Assembly: GCF_019457515.1 (NCBI RefSeq)
Contig: NZ_CP080421.1
Span: 4,216,001 to 4,280,000 of the forward strand
Length of the DNA: 64,000 bases
Origin: Shewanella mesophila
GTDB lineage: Bacteria; Pseudomonadota; Gammaproteobacteria; Enterobacterales; Shewanellaceae
Direction: 5' to 3'
Within the stretch, counting starts at the first letter, position 1; every line of letters begins with the position of its first letter. Shown here piece after piece: positions 36,504-45,624 of this stretch. The position numbers and the translations under genes were made by a program. Below the pieces are notes generated by a model, which made no database searches, had not been told where the DNA came from, and saw only the letters and a list, made by a program, of their open reading frames with translations.

Positions 36504-36535
36504 ACTGTATTAATACATTGATACACCGATACAGT
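36504..36535. promoter_or_regulatory. Candidate YtrA-type operator between two divergent ABC operons
   Basis: ACTGTAT (36504-36510) and ATACAGT (36529-36535) form an inverted repeat with an 18-base spacer. The palindrome TGTATTAATACA (36506-36517) overlaps its left arm, and GATACA occurs three times from 36521 to about 36554. YtrA-family regulators bind long TGTATTA/TAATACA-type inverted repeats, so binding of the adjacent GntR protein is likely; the divergent hydrolase/ABC operon may share it. Confidence 0.6.
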
Positions 36536-36582
36536 ACTAAATTAACATAGATACAGTAAATTTCAACTAAGGAATCGGTATC

Positions 36583-38151
36583 ATGCTTCAAGGAAAGGTT
36601 ATCCAAACTCGCAGCGTTCAAGGGCGATATCACAGATTAAGACTAGGGACATATACCCTGTTGCCGCTAGTCGCAGCATTGTTACTCTTTGCCCTGCCCA
36701 CTTGGGCCAGCGATAATACCGCAACCGATGACTCTTGTTACGTAGATGGTCTATCGGATCGTTTACGCTGCGGGTTTGTCAAAGTACCAGAAAACTATGA
36801 CGAGCCAAACGGCAAGCAAATTCAGGTGCATTACGCGGTACTTCCAGCAATAAAACCCAGCTTTACTAAAGAAGCCTTGTTGGCAATAGCTGGCGGCCCA
36901 GGTCAATCGGCCATAGAAAATGCAGCAAGTTTTGATCATATTTTTACTAAGGTCCGTCAGCAAAGAGATATTTTACTGGTAGATCAACGTGGAACGGGTC
37001 AATCAAATCAATTGCAGTGTTTGGGAGAGGGTTTTGAAGGCGCGCTCGCCCTTAATGAAAGCGATCTTGATATCACCGTAGAAACGCAAAAATGCTTCGA
37101 CGCAATAGATGCCGATGTGACCCAATATGGCAGTGAAACCGCGCTGAAAGATTTCGAAGCGGTGCGAACCCACTTAGGTTACGACAAACTCCATCTCTAC
37201 GGTATTTCTTACGGTACGCGTATGGCGCAGCTGTACATGCGACACTACCCGCAAGCATTAGCCACGGTAACCTTAGATGGTGTAGTGCCTATGCAACAGA
37301 GTGTGCTACATATCGGTGATGCGATAGATAGAGCCATAGGTTTACTGCTAGATAACTGCAGCAGCAATGAGCTATGTCAAAACCAATTTAACAACCTCGA
37401 ACAAGAGCTCAACCAAGTCAATACCTTGCTAGAGCAAGGCCCCATTATCAGTCAAACCCGTGATCCTCTGACCAATGAGCCGACACAACTGACCATGACT
37501 AGGGTGAAGTTTATGGGGGCCATACGCATGGCCCTGTATTCGGCAAATGTAAGAGCACTTCTCCCTCACGCGATTCACCAAGCCGCCCAAGGAAACTATC
37601 AATCGGTGATGGGTCTCTATGCGCTGACGGTGAATAGCACAGGCATCGCAGCGGGCATGCATGCTGCGGTTGTCTGTGGTGAAGATTGGCAGCGCTTTGG
37701 TGAGGATGAACGTCAACGAGCACAGCAAAGTTACTTTGCCCGAGAGATGCTCGATGGCTTCGATAAGACCTGCCCTATCTGGAACATACCAGCAGTAGCT
37801 GATAGCTTCTCGGCTCCGATTGACAGCGACATTCCGACACTCGTCTTATCTGGTCAGATCGATCCTGCCACACCACCAAGTTGGGGTGAAATGGCAATGG
37901 AAAAGCTCACCAATGCGAAACATTTTGTCGCCCCGTTCGCTACCCATGGTGTTGCCTATCAGTCTTGTGGTAACGACTTAGTGGCCCAACTTATCAGCAA
38001 AGGCAGCCTAGAGAGTCTGTCCGATGAATGTCTTAGCAAAGATGTTAGCCGTAATTTCTATCTCAATGCCAATACCGTAGAGCTCATCGTAACTGATAAC
38101 AATAATAGCGCTATCAAGGACACTGACGCCCAAGGAGCGAGCCATGATTAA
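36583..38151 (+). CDS. Exported TAP-like alpha/beta hydrolase
   Basis: A 522-residue secreted hydrolase of the proline iminopeptidase/tripeptidyl aminopeptidase (S33) type. Signal peptide near residues 22-44 (LLPLVAALLLFALPTWA). GGPGQSA is the oxyanion segment, LYGISYGTRMAQLYMRHYP holds the nucleophile Ser, and the TAP-like C-terminal domain has TPPSWGEMAMEKLTNAKHF and FATHGVAYQSC with the catalytic His. AAGGA lies nine bases before the ATG. Its stop overlaps the next ABC ATPase start by eight bases, so it is cotranscribed with an ABC-2 exporter. Confidence 0.88.
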   Translation: MLQGKVIQTRSVQGRYHRLRLGTYTLLPLVAALLLFALPTWASDNTATDDSCYVDGLSDRLRCGFVKVPENYDEPNGKQIQVHYAVLPAIKPSFTKEALLAIAGGPGQSAIENAASFDHIFTKVRQQRDILLVDQRGTGQSNQLQCLGEGFEGALALNESDLDITVETQKCFDAIDADVTQYGSETALKDFEAVRTHLGYDKLHLYGISYGTRMAQLYMRHYPQALATVTLDGVVPMQQSVLHIGDAIDRAIGLLLDNCSSNELCQNQFNNLEQELNQVNTLLEQGPIISQTRDPLTNEPTQLTMTRVKFMGAIRMALYSANVRALLPHAIHQAAQGNYQSVMGLYALTVNSTGIAAGMHAAVVCGEDWQRFGEDERQRAQQSYFAREMLDGFDKTCPIWNIPAVADSFSAPIDSDIPTLVLSGQIDPATPPSWGEMAMEKLTNAKHFVAPFATHGVAYQSCGNDLVAQLISKGSLESLSDECLSKDVSRNFYLNANTVELIVTDNNNSAIKDTDAQGASHD

Positions 38152-38878
38152 AGTATCCCATCTTTCAAAACATATCGGCGAAGTACAAGCGCTCAACGAT
38201 CTCAGTTTCGAGGCGTTAGATAGCCAGATCACTGGTCTACTGGGCCCCAATGGCGCAGGTAAAACCACCTGCCTACGTACCATATTTGGTTTACTCAAAC
38301 CCGATAATGGCATTGCCGAAATAGACGGTATCGATGTCGCCAAAGATCCTGTTGCCGCCAAGCAACAGTTGGGACTATTCCCCGATCCTTTTGGCCTATA
38401 TGAAAGACTCACGCCAAGAGAATATATCAGCTACTTTGCCGAGCTAAATGGTTTAAACCGCAAAGAGGCTAAAGCGGCTGCGGCTAGCGTATTAGGCAAA
38501 TTGCATATGGATGATATTGCCGATAGAAAGTGCAAAGGCTTCTCTCAGGGACAACGAATGAAAACCGCGTTAGCACAAGCGATAGTCCATGAACCCACTA
38601 ATATCATTCTCGACGAACCTACACGCGGACTCGATGTCATGAGTACTCGTGTGTTGCGCGAGCTATTAAAAGATTTAAAGGCTGCCGGACACTGTGTGTT
38701 GTTCTCTAGCCACGTGATGCAAGAAGTGGCAGCACTATGTGATCGCGTCATTGTGATGGCAGAAGGCAAAGTGGTCGCCATTGGTAGCCCCGATGAACTT
38801 TGTCAGCAAACAGGGAAAGCATCCTTAGAAGATGCCTTTATTGAGCTTATCGGCACTGACGAGGGAATTGCAGCATGA
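38144..38878 (+). CDS. ABC-2 exporter ATP-binding protein (NatA-like)
   Basis: A 244-residue ATPase: Walker A GLLGPNGAGKTTCLR, signature GFSQGQRMKTALAQ, Walker B NIILDEPTRGLD, and SSHVMQEVAALCDRV with the H-loop. The closest look-alike is NatA of Na+ export systems. It overlaps the hydrolase gene by eight bases at the 5' end and the permease gene by four at the 3' end. Confidence 0.92.
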   Translation: MIKVSHLSKHIGEVQALNDLSFEALDSQITGLLGPNGAGKTTCLRTIFGLLKPDNGIAEIDGIDVAKDPVAAKQQLGLFPDPFGLYERLTPREYISYFAELNGLNRKEAKAAAASVLGKLHMDDIADRKCKGFSQGQRMKTALAQAIVHEPTNIILDEPTRGLDVMSTRVLRELLKDLKAAGHCVLFSSHVMQEVAALCDRVIVMAEGKVVAIGSPDELCQQTGKASLEDAFIELIGTDEGIAA

Positions 38879-40011
38879 TAAACACCATTATAGCCATGGT
38901 TCGTAAAGAACTCATCGATGCCGCACGGGATAAACGCTCGGTAATGGCGGGACTCTATTACGCAATCGGCGCACCGCTAATGATGTGCGGTATGTTTATG
39001 TTGCTCATAGGTCAAATAACTAGCCCTGAAGCACTCAACATTACCATCACTCACGGTGAGCGAGCCCCCGATCTGGTTAAATACCTTGCAAGCAATGAGA
39101 TAAGCCAAGGTGATGAAGCCGAACGTAAAGAGATTGAGCTTATCATCAGCCAAGACTACGCCGACAATATGGCTAACAGTCATCCTGCGGAGATAACCTT
39201 AATCGCTGATAATTCGAATGAAAAACTGCAATCGTCGATTCGACGTTTAGAGAAGAGTCTCCAACGCTATAGCGTCGAAATGGGGAGTCTACGCCTGATA
39301 GCTCGGGGTATCGATCCTAAAGTGGTTCAGCCTTTAAAAGTCCAAGTTGAAGATCAAGCAACGTCGGACTCGAAAGGTGGGATGATCCTCGGCGTGGCTA
39401 TCTTTATGATGGTTTATGCGGTATTTATTTCCGGCATGAATCTGGCTATCGATACCAGTGCTGGCGAACGAGAACGTAATTCTCTCGCGCTCCTGCTAAG
39501 TCACCCCGTGTCGACTCGAGACATTGTTATCGCCAAGATTGCGGCCGTCACCATCTTTGCCATGCTCGGACTCATATTGACCTTAGTGATCTCAAAAATC
39601 GCCTATGGCTTTGTCCCTTGGCAAGAGCTTGGATTTAGCGTCAACATCACCCCAGACTTTATCGCATTGATGTTGGTCATCGGCCTTCCAATATCATTAA
39701 TGGCCGCTTCGCTACAGCTGTTTGTTTCTTTTATGGCGAAATCATTTAAAGAGGCCCAGTCCTATCTAACAATAGTGCTAGTGGTACCCATGATGCTATC
39801 GATGGCGGCAAGCTACAACATAGCGCCCGATACGCTGCAATGGTTACCAGTATCAGGCCAGATGCAGGCATTGATCGCATTCATTAAAGGAAAGGAGATA
39901 CCACTAACGCAACTGGTACTCTCAAGTGCGAGCACCTTAGCGATTGCTGTCGCCCTAGCATTTGGTATGGAGCGCTCGCTAAAGAGTGAAAAGATCGTCT
40001 TCGGACTGTAA
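38875..40011 (+). CDS. ABC-2 type exporter permease (NatB-like)
   Basis: A 378-residue membrane subunit of NatB type: an N-terminal helix after VRKELIDAARDKRSV, a long extracytoplasmic domain of about 140 residues, then five or six helices with INLAIDTSAGERERNSLALL-like MNLAIDTSAGERERNSL, LLSHPVSTRDIVIAKIAAV and LQWLPVSGQMQAL. It completes the hydrolase-NatA-NatB operon. Substrate (Na+, or products linked to the hydrolase) not known. Confidence 0.9.
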   Translation: MINTIIAMVRKELIDAARDKRSVMAGLYYAIGAPLMMCGMFMLLIGQITSPEALNITITHGERAPDLVKYLASNEISQGDEAERKEIELIISQDYADNMANSHPAEITLIADNSNEKLQSSIRRLEKSLQRYSVEMGSLRLIARGIDPKVVQPLKVQVEDQATSDSKGGMILGVAIFMMVYAVFISGMNLAIDTSAGERERNSLALLLSHPVSTRDIVIAKIAAVTIFAMLGLILTLVISKIAYGFVPWQELGFSVNITPDFIALMLVIGLPISLMAASLQLFVSFMAKSFKEAQSYLTIVLVVPMMLSMAASYNIAPDTLQWLPVSGQMQALIAFIKGKEIPLTQLVLSSASTLAIAVALAFGMERSLKSEKIVFGL

Positions 40012-40209
40012 TCAAAAATGAAATTATGTGGTTAAGGAGTGATGACCGTTTGAAATACGGTTATTGCTCCGAGTTAAGGTTATTTACATATTTAGCTATA
40101 AACTCGCGCAACGGACTAATCGCTATGCCATCAGGCAATACAAGTTTCAGTTAATTCCATGGTAAAGTGACGCTTTGACAATACAATCAAGAACCAATAG
40201 AACATTTTT

Positions 40210-40461
40210 ATGAGACTATATTCCACAATAAAACTCACACTTGGGCTAACAGTACTCATATCAGTGCTATCAGGTTGCGCCAGCGCACTGTGCGACGCAC
40301 AAACCGACAGGGCTGTTGACCCATTGCAACAAGAGTCAGAAAGAATACGCTGTGAGCGACAAGTAGAAGATGCTATCGCTGAGCATGAAAGTAAGCAAGA
40401 TCGAGACAATAAGGCACAACTGAAAGCCTCAATGGATAAGCACTTAAAGTCAAAAACCTAG
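40210..40461 (+). CDS. Small putative lipoprotein
   Basis: 83 residues with a signal peptide ending in the lipobox LSGC (Cys23), followed by a charged, helical, mostly Glu/Gln/Lys-rich tail (VDPLQQESERIRCERQVED ... LKASMDKHLKSKT). I do not recognise the family. The ATG at 40210 is the only reasonable start. It converges with mogA, with a weak shared hairpin in between. Confidence 0.7.
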   Translation: MRLYSTIKLTLGLTVLISVLSGCASALCDAQTDRAVDPLQQESERIRCERQVEDAIAEHESKQDRDNKAQLKASMDKHLKSKT

Positions 40462-40480
40462 CCACCCACATAGCTAGGTT
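40455..40480. terminator. Weak hairpin between lipoprotein gene and mogA
   Basis: AACCTAGC (40455-40462, containing the TAG stop) pairs with GCTAGGTT (40473-40480) over a ten-base loop. A possible bidirectional terminator, but with short A and T tracts. Confidence 0.45.
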
Positions 40481-40500
40481 ATTAGTGACAGAAATTTAAG

Positions 40501-41034
40501 CTATTTTGCTTTCGGTCTAAATGGCTTAATAACCGACTCATCGCACTCTAAGAATGGCCCTTCCATTAAGTCGATACAGTATGGGATAGCTGGGAAAACC
40601 GCATCGAGACACTCTCTAATCGACTTAGGCTTACCAGGCAGATTAACAATTAAACTATCTGCGCGTAATCCTGCGGTTTGACGAGATAGAATAGCAGTAG
40701 GGACAAACTTTAATGATTCGGCACGCATCAACTCACCAAAGCCTGGCATCATACGGTCGCATACAGCCTCGGTCGCTTCTGGCGTAACATCTCGCTTAGC
40801 AGGCCCAGTACCGCCAGTGGTCACGATCAAGCAACAGCCTTGCTCATCAGCCATCTTAATCAGCGTCGCCTCTATCACATCTTGTTCATCTGGGATAACT
40901 TCATACACAGGTTGCCACTCGGAAGTAAGGTATTGGTTTAGCACATCAATAATAGCCTTGCCTGAGATATCTTCATATACACCCGCACTAGCACGATCAC
41001 TAACGGTCACAATGCCTATTTTTGCCTTCGCCAT
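40501..41034 (-). CDS. mogA: Molybdopterin adenylyltransferase
   Basis: Molybdenum cofactor synthesis: adenylylates molybdopterin before molybdate insertion. The 177-residue MoaB/Mog-fold protein contains IGIVTVSDRASAGVYEDISG, CLIVTTGGTGPAKRDVTPEA and NLPGKPKSIRECLDAVFPAI followed by PYCIDL, all characteristic of MogA. AGGA upstream of ATG supports the start. No other moa/moe gene is in the window. Confidence 0.95.
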   Translation of the reverse strand: MAKAKIGIVTVSDRASAGVYEDISGKAIIDVLNQYLTSEWQPVYEVIPDEQDVIEATLIKMADEQGCCLIVTTGGTGPAKRDVTPEATEAVCDRMMPGFGELMRAESLKFVPTAILSRQTAGLRADSLIVNLPGKPKSIRECLDAVFPAIPYCIDLMEGPFLECDESVIKPFRPKAK

Positions 41035-41150
41035 TCCACTTTTCCTTTAACAACTGAGAGAAATTGATGCCTAAAATAGCATATTTTGCAGATATCAGGC
41101 GCAAAATAGTAAGAGGTGAGGTTCAAGTTAGCGACAAAAGTTGCAATGAG

Positions 41151-42101
41151 TTAGGGCTCAACATAGAAAAGCGAATCGGCATGTTCACAATTTGATTCTA
41201 TCGCACCTATTTTTGCCAAGGACTGGCAAACATCTACACCCATCTGCTGTAGCTTTTGCGGTTGTTGAAATAGCTGCCGCTGCTGCTCTATGCTCAACAA
41301 ATTTAAGCCATCTAAAGCTTGGGTGTATTCAGCCACAGTTAACCCTTCCTGAGCTGCCATCATGGCTATCACCTCTTGTGGATGCTGCTGCAAATAATCG
41401 AAGGCTAGCCTCCAAGCTTGTTTCATCTTATCGACAAAAAGGGGTTGTTGTTGCAACACTTTTTCGGAAATAGATAGAATATCGATAATATCCTCAGGGA
41501 TCTCTTTGGTGGTAAAAAGTTGCCGATAATACCCTGTATTCTGTAGCGCTATCGAATAAGGAGGATAGGTCACCATAGCGACAATTTTACGTGAATCTAA
41601 AGCCTCGCTAACCGCTTCTTGCTCAATATTAACAATGTTGACGTCTGCTAATGTCATTTGATGTACGGCAAGCGCTCTCGCCAAAATATAAGTCCCCAGA
41701 GAACTCACTTCACAACCTACCGTTTTTCCTTTGAGGTCCGCCATACTATTGATTTGAGCGCCACCAATAATGACATCACCCCCATTGGAATAATCTGTAA
41801 TCAATACCGCTTTACTTGGCTCTCCACCAACAACACCAACCTGTACAGCCTCTACCAAGGTACTAGCAAAACCATCGACCTCTCCAGCCAAGTATGCGCG
41901 CTGTGCATCGGCCAATGTAGAAACTCTAATAATTTCAACGTTAATCCCAACCTGCGAGAAAAACTCTTTTTTATCAGCAAGGTATAACAACACGTTACCA
42001 GGCCAAGGGTTCAGCGCTATTGATACCTTGTTTAGCGTCTTTATCTGACCGCAGGCAATGAGAAAAAAAGCTATTGTTATCCCTAAAAACGCCCTAAGCA
42101 T
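41151..42101 (-). CDS. NMT1/ThiY-like solute-binding lipoprotein, paired with a GGDEF gene
   Basis: A 316-residue periplasmic binding protein with a lipobox (FFLIAC, Cys17), then KVSIALNPWPGNVLLYLADK, DLKGKTVGCEVSSLGTYIL, EVDGFASTLVEAV and YSNGGDVIIGG, the pattern of NMT1/SsuA-type binding proteins. No ABC ATPase or permease gene adjoins it. Instead, the REC-GGDEF gene lies 21 bases upstream on the same strand, implying co-transcription. A role as a periplasmic sensor rather than an uptake component is an inference. GGGAGG precedes the ATG. Confidence 0.82.
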   Translation of the reverse strand: MLRAFLGITIAFFLIACGQIKTLNKVSIALNPWPGNVLLYLADKKEFFSQVGINVEIIRVSTLADAQRAYLAGEVDGFASTLVEAVQVGVVGGEPSKAVLITDYSNGGDVIIGGAQINSMADLKGKTVGCEVSSLGTYILARALAVHQMTLADVNIVNIEQEAVSEALDSRKIVAMVTYPPYSIALQNTGYYRQLFTTKEIPEDIIDILSISEKVLQQQPLFVDKMKQAWRLAFDYLQQHPQEVIAMMAAQEGLTVAEYTQALDGLNLLSIEQQRQLFQQPQKLQQMGVDVCQSLAKIGAIESNCEHADSLFYVEP

Positions 42102-42122
42102 GCAACCTCCCTATTGGTTGTA

Positions 42123-43022
42123 TCACGAGTTATCTAACGTAACATAACAGCCACCTTGATAGCAGACAACGCAATTACGACCATCTGCTTTCGCCTTATA
42201 AACGGCCTCATCAGCTAACGCTAGTAGATGAGAAAAATCGGCACTATCAACGCTGACCCCAACTAACCCAAAACTTGCAGTTACCTCGATCCCTATGGGT
42301 TTTAACTGCTGCAATTTACTCCGAACCAGCTCTACCTTATCGCAGGCCTCTTCTAATCCAAGCTCCATCAGTATCACAAACTCTTCGCCGCCCATTCGGG
42401 CAACCAAATCTTCTTTACGAAAACTATCCTGCAATAGCTTGGCTACAGATTGTAAAACGAGATCGCCAACATGATATCCATTGAAGTCATTTAGCTTCTT
42501 AAAACCATCGAGATCGAGCATAACCATCGACAGTTCGGTATGGTGACGCATCATACTAGATAAGCTCTGCAGGGCGCGTTCAGCAAAGAAATGACGATTG
42601 TAGAGTCCTGTGAGTTGATCGTGCAGCGCCATAAACTTGAGTTTGTCGCGGTGTTGTTTGAGCTGAATATGGGTCGACACCCTAGCCAGAACAATTGCTG
42701 GATGGAGAGGTTTTGTGATGTAATCAACGGCACCGAGTTCTAAGCCTTTGTGCTCATCACCAAGATCTTTATCTGTAACAAAAATAACCGGTATATCCGC
42801 AGTTTCTGTATCAGCCTTTAGTTGACGACATACTTGATAACCATCCATATTCGGCATAACGACATTCAGCAATATCAGATCTGGTCTTCGCTTGGCCGCA
42901 GAAAGACAAGACTCACCACTGTCAGCAGTCCAAACTTGATATTGATCTTTAAGACATTGCTGCATGATGAGTACATTCGTCTTTACATCATCAACAACCA
43001 GTACAACAGCAGCTTCTTCCAT
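42123..43022 (-). CDS. REC-GGDEF diguanylate cyclase with Asn at the phospho-acceptor position
   Basis: About 299 residues. The receiver domain begins VLVVDDVKTNVLIMQQCL; DLILLNVVMPNMDG has Asn53 where the phosphorylated Asp normally sits, while VTDK keeps the Lys. The GGDEF domain has RMGGEEFVIL as the active motif and an intact inhibitory RxxD site (RKED, five residues before the motif), so it should make cyclic di-GMP. The frame opens at TTG 43037; TAGGGGA before ATG 43022 marks the start. The next gene is the solute-binding lipoprotein. Confidence 0.9.
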   Translation of the reverse strand: MEEAAVVLVVDDVKTNVLIMQQCLKDQYQVWTADSGESCLSAAKRRPDLILLNVVMPNMDGYQVCRQLKADTETADIPVIFVTDKDLGDEHKGLELGAVDYITKPLHPAIVLARVSTHIQLKQHRDKLKFMALHDQLTGLYNRHFFAERALQSLSSMMRHHTELSMVMLDLDGFKKLNDFNGYHVGDLVLQSVAKLLQDSFRKEDLVARMGGEEFVILMELGLEEACDKVELVRSKLQQLKPIGIEVTASFGLVGVSVDSADFSHLLALADEAVYKAKADGRNCVVCYQGGCYVTLDNS

Positions 43023-43329
43023 GCTTTCCCCTAGCAAACACCAACAACTTAGATGTGATGATTCAAATGGATAGCGCTTGCTTTAAAAGTGTAGCAGATA
43101 GGTAAGAGTTCACTCGAAATTGTAATAAAGAACCTTATATAAATATGAATCTATATCGTCTACTCAACAAGAAACCAGCTAAACATGCGTCTATATTTCC
43201 CAGCTGTTACTAATAGATGTGACACAGATGAGATCTAACTATTTCTTACAAAGAATATCTAAATAATCAATTGATAAACAAAATAAAATACGATTTAATC
43301 ATTCAATGATCTCTTAATGTGCATCTTTC
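43023..43329. other. A+T-rich divergent intergenic region
   Basis: About 307 bp between the divergent REC-GGDEF and EAL genes. It is markedly A+T-rich (for example 43240-43300) and has no gene. Promoters for both must lie here, but none is distinct enough to name. Confidence 0.4.
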
Positions 43330-45624
43330 ATGTCATTTGTTAACCATTTTTTACTACTATCCGATGACAATAACTCACATGAAACCATACCTAATTGGCA
43401 AATAAGTGCACTAAGAATAATCTTGTTGTCGGGGCTATTACTCTGTGTAGCAACGGCAATTGATATATTTAATTCTGCAATTAAATTCAATTACCTCTGG
43501 ATGATCGCACTAACAATTTGCTTTTCATCTGCTATGTTTTTGCTATTAATAGCAAGTAAACGCTTCTACTACACTTGCTCCCACCTTTTACTCATAACGA
43601 TTGTTTTAGCCAGTGTTGCAATGAACTTGTTTCTCTATGACTTAGAACTGGCCAAAATAGGCTCTATGCTAATGTTTGTTTGCCCAGTTATAGCACTAAT
43701 GCTTATCGGTTATAAATCGGCACTAGGTTATGCATTATTGAATATTGTGCCGTTCTACATAATTTTACACGACATCGATTTATCAATTCTAATAGGGCGT
43801 CAGCATCAACTTCCTGATGCAAATTGGTATATCACAGGCCTCATTTTTCTCTTCTTTAATATATGTGTTCCCTTAGCCGTTGCTCGAACGATAGTGGCTG
43901 CCAAACGACTCAATGATGCAACCTTATGTTCTAATGCCCACTTGAAAGACAAAAACAAACTTTACCGAACATTCTTCATTGATTCCCACAGGCCAAAAAT
44001 CATCGTTGATAAGCATGGTAATATTTGTGATTTTAATGGAAAAGCCGCCAAACTCTTTGGTTTAAAAGTGAGAAATAGCGACGATAACAAAAAGCGAATA
44101 TCGACATTAATACCCAGTTTCAATTCAGAACAACACAATCCAAAAGACCAAATATTGCAATATAAAGATTTTTATCTACGGGTAATTAACCAAAAAGTAT
44201 CTGACTCCAATTTCAACGTATATGACTTTTATGATTGCACCGCAGAGCAGAGCATTAAAAGCAATTTAGCCATTATGGAGCAGGAGAATAAGCGTTTACG
44301 CTATCGAGATAGCCAAACCTTGTTACCCAATAGAGATTGGTTTGAATTGCAATGCGATAGATTAATCGCAAAGCGGTATAAACGATTTTACGTTGTTGTA
44401 GCCCAAAATGTTAACAACGAATATTTAAACTTAAAGTTTGGCAACCTTAACTCTCAAAAAATCACGGTTGCGGCCTATAAACGATTAAAAGGTCAAACTG
44501 ATGCACCACTTCTATGTGCTCATATCGGTCTAGGAAAAATAGCTTTTATCCTAGGCTCACACCACAAAGAGGGCTTAGAAAACACGTTAAGCAAAATCAA
44601 AGCTATCCTAGATAAAAATTATCGTTTTTTGGGAGTAAAATCAGCTCAATCCTTTGTCTTTGGCGTCGCTCAATATCCTGAACATGGAAACTCAAGCAGT
44701 AAAGTCATCTCTCATGCTTTGGAAACCGTGAAACTAGCTAACAATGACAATATCTTCAGTATCTACAACGAAACAAACTCTCAGAGTTTTCTAGAGAAAT
44801 ATGAACTCTCCATGCTACTGGATGAAGCGTTACAACAAGGAGAATTAGAGATACATTACCAACCCAAAGTAACAGCAGCAGGCCAATGTATTGGCTTTGA
44901 AGCCCTTGCTCGATGGCACAGTCCAATATTAGGTATCGTATCTCCAACTACGTTCATCCCCATCGCTGAAGAATACCGAATGATTAGCCGTTTAACGGAT
45001 TTAGTTGTTCAAAAAGTCTGCGCGCAAATAGCAGAATGGACAAACAAAGGCATATCATGTGTTCCCATTGCAATAAACATCTCTTTATTAGACTTTAGCC
45101 AATCTGATTTTTTAGCTAAATTGGTTAAGCACTTAGCAGACTTCAACGTTAGACCCAATCAAATTGAACTAGAGCTGACAGAAACAGCACTTGAAGCGAA
45201 TAAAGGGCTCTCGCTCAACCTACTTAAAACTCTCCAATCTTGGGGTTTTACTATCTCTGTCGATGACTTTGGCGTGGGCTATTCTAATATTGCTAGGTTG
45301 GCCGATTATCCTATCGATAAACTCAAACTAGATCGTTCACTTATAAATCAAGTCACAACATCAAAGCGTCAACGATGCATCGTTAAGACAATTCATAATA
45401 TGTGTGAAGAGTTAGAGATTAAGTGTGTTTCCGAAGGGGTTGAAACCGAACAACAAGTACAAATTATGACACGAATGGGCTGCAAGGAATTCCAAGGCTT
45501 TTATTTTTCAAAACCACTAACCGTAAACCAGCTTTCAAATCATGTACAAAAACATGGTTTGATATTTACCCCAAACAAGCCTGCAGCAGAGACCCCTCAA
45601 CAGATAAGGTCTATCTCAGCTTAA
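43330..45624 (+). CDS. Membrane protein with degenerate GGDEF and intact EAL phosphodiesterase domain
   Basis: 764 residues. About six to eight N-terminal helices (to residue 190) form a sensor-like membrane region. A PAS-like segment follows (FIDSHRPKIIVDKHGNICDF). The GGDEF site reads HIGLGKIAFIL (about residue 398), so it cannot be an active cyclase. The EAL domain is intact: IGFEALARW, AINISLLDF, ELELTETALE, SVDDFGVGYSN, KLKLDRSLI, SEGVETEQQ and KEFQGFYFSKP keep the metal- and substrate-binding residues, so c-di-GMP hydrolysis is likely. Lower G+C than neighbours. Its stop overlaps the end of the intron remnant on the other strand. Confidence 0.88.
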   Translation: MSFVNHFLLLSDDNNSHETIPNWQISALRIILLSGLLLCVATAIDIFNSAIKFNYLWMIALTICFSSAMFLLLIASKRFYYTCSHLLLITIVLASVAMNLFLYDLELAKIGSMLMFVCPVIALMLIGYKSALGYALLNIVPFYIILHDIDLSILIGRQHQLPDANWYITGLIFLFFNICVPLAVARTIVAAKRLNDATLCSNAHLKDKNKLYRTFFIDSHRPKIIVDKHGNICDFNGKAAKLFGLKVRNSDDNKKRISTLIPSFNSEQHNPKDQILQYKDFYLRVINQKVSDSNFNVYDFYDCTAEQSIKSNLAIMEQENKRLRYRDSQTLLPNRDWFELQCDRLIAKRYKRFYVVVAQNVNNEYLNLKFGNLNSQKITVAAYKRLKGQTDAPLLCAHIGLGKIAFILGSHHKEGLENTLSKIKAILDKNYRFLGVKSAQSFVFGVAQYPEHGNSSSKVISHALETVKLANNDNIFSIYNETNSQSFLEKYELSMLLDEALQQGELEIHYQPKVTAAGQCIGFEALARWHSPILGIVSPTTFIPIAEEYRMISRLTDLVVQKVCAQIAEWTNKGISCVPIAINISLLDFSQSDFLAKLVKHLADFNVRPNQIELELTETALEANKGLSLNLLKTLQSWGFTISVDDFGVGYSNIARLADYPIDKLKLDRSLINQVTTSKRQRCIVKTIHNMCEELEIKCVSEGVETEQQVQIMTRMGCKEFQGFYFSKPLTVNQLSNHVQKHGLIFTPNKPAAETPQQIRSISA

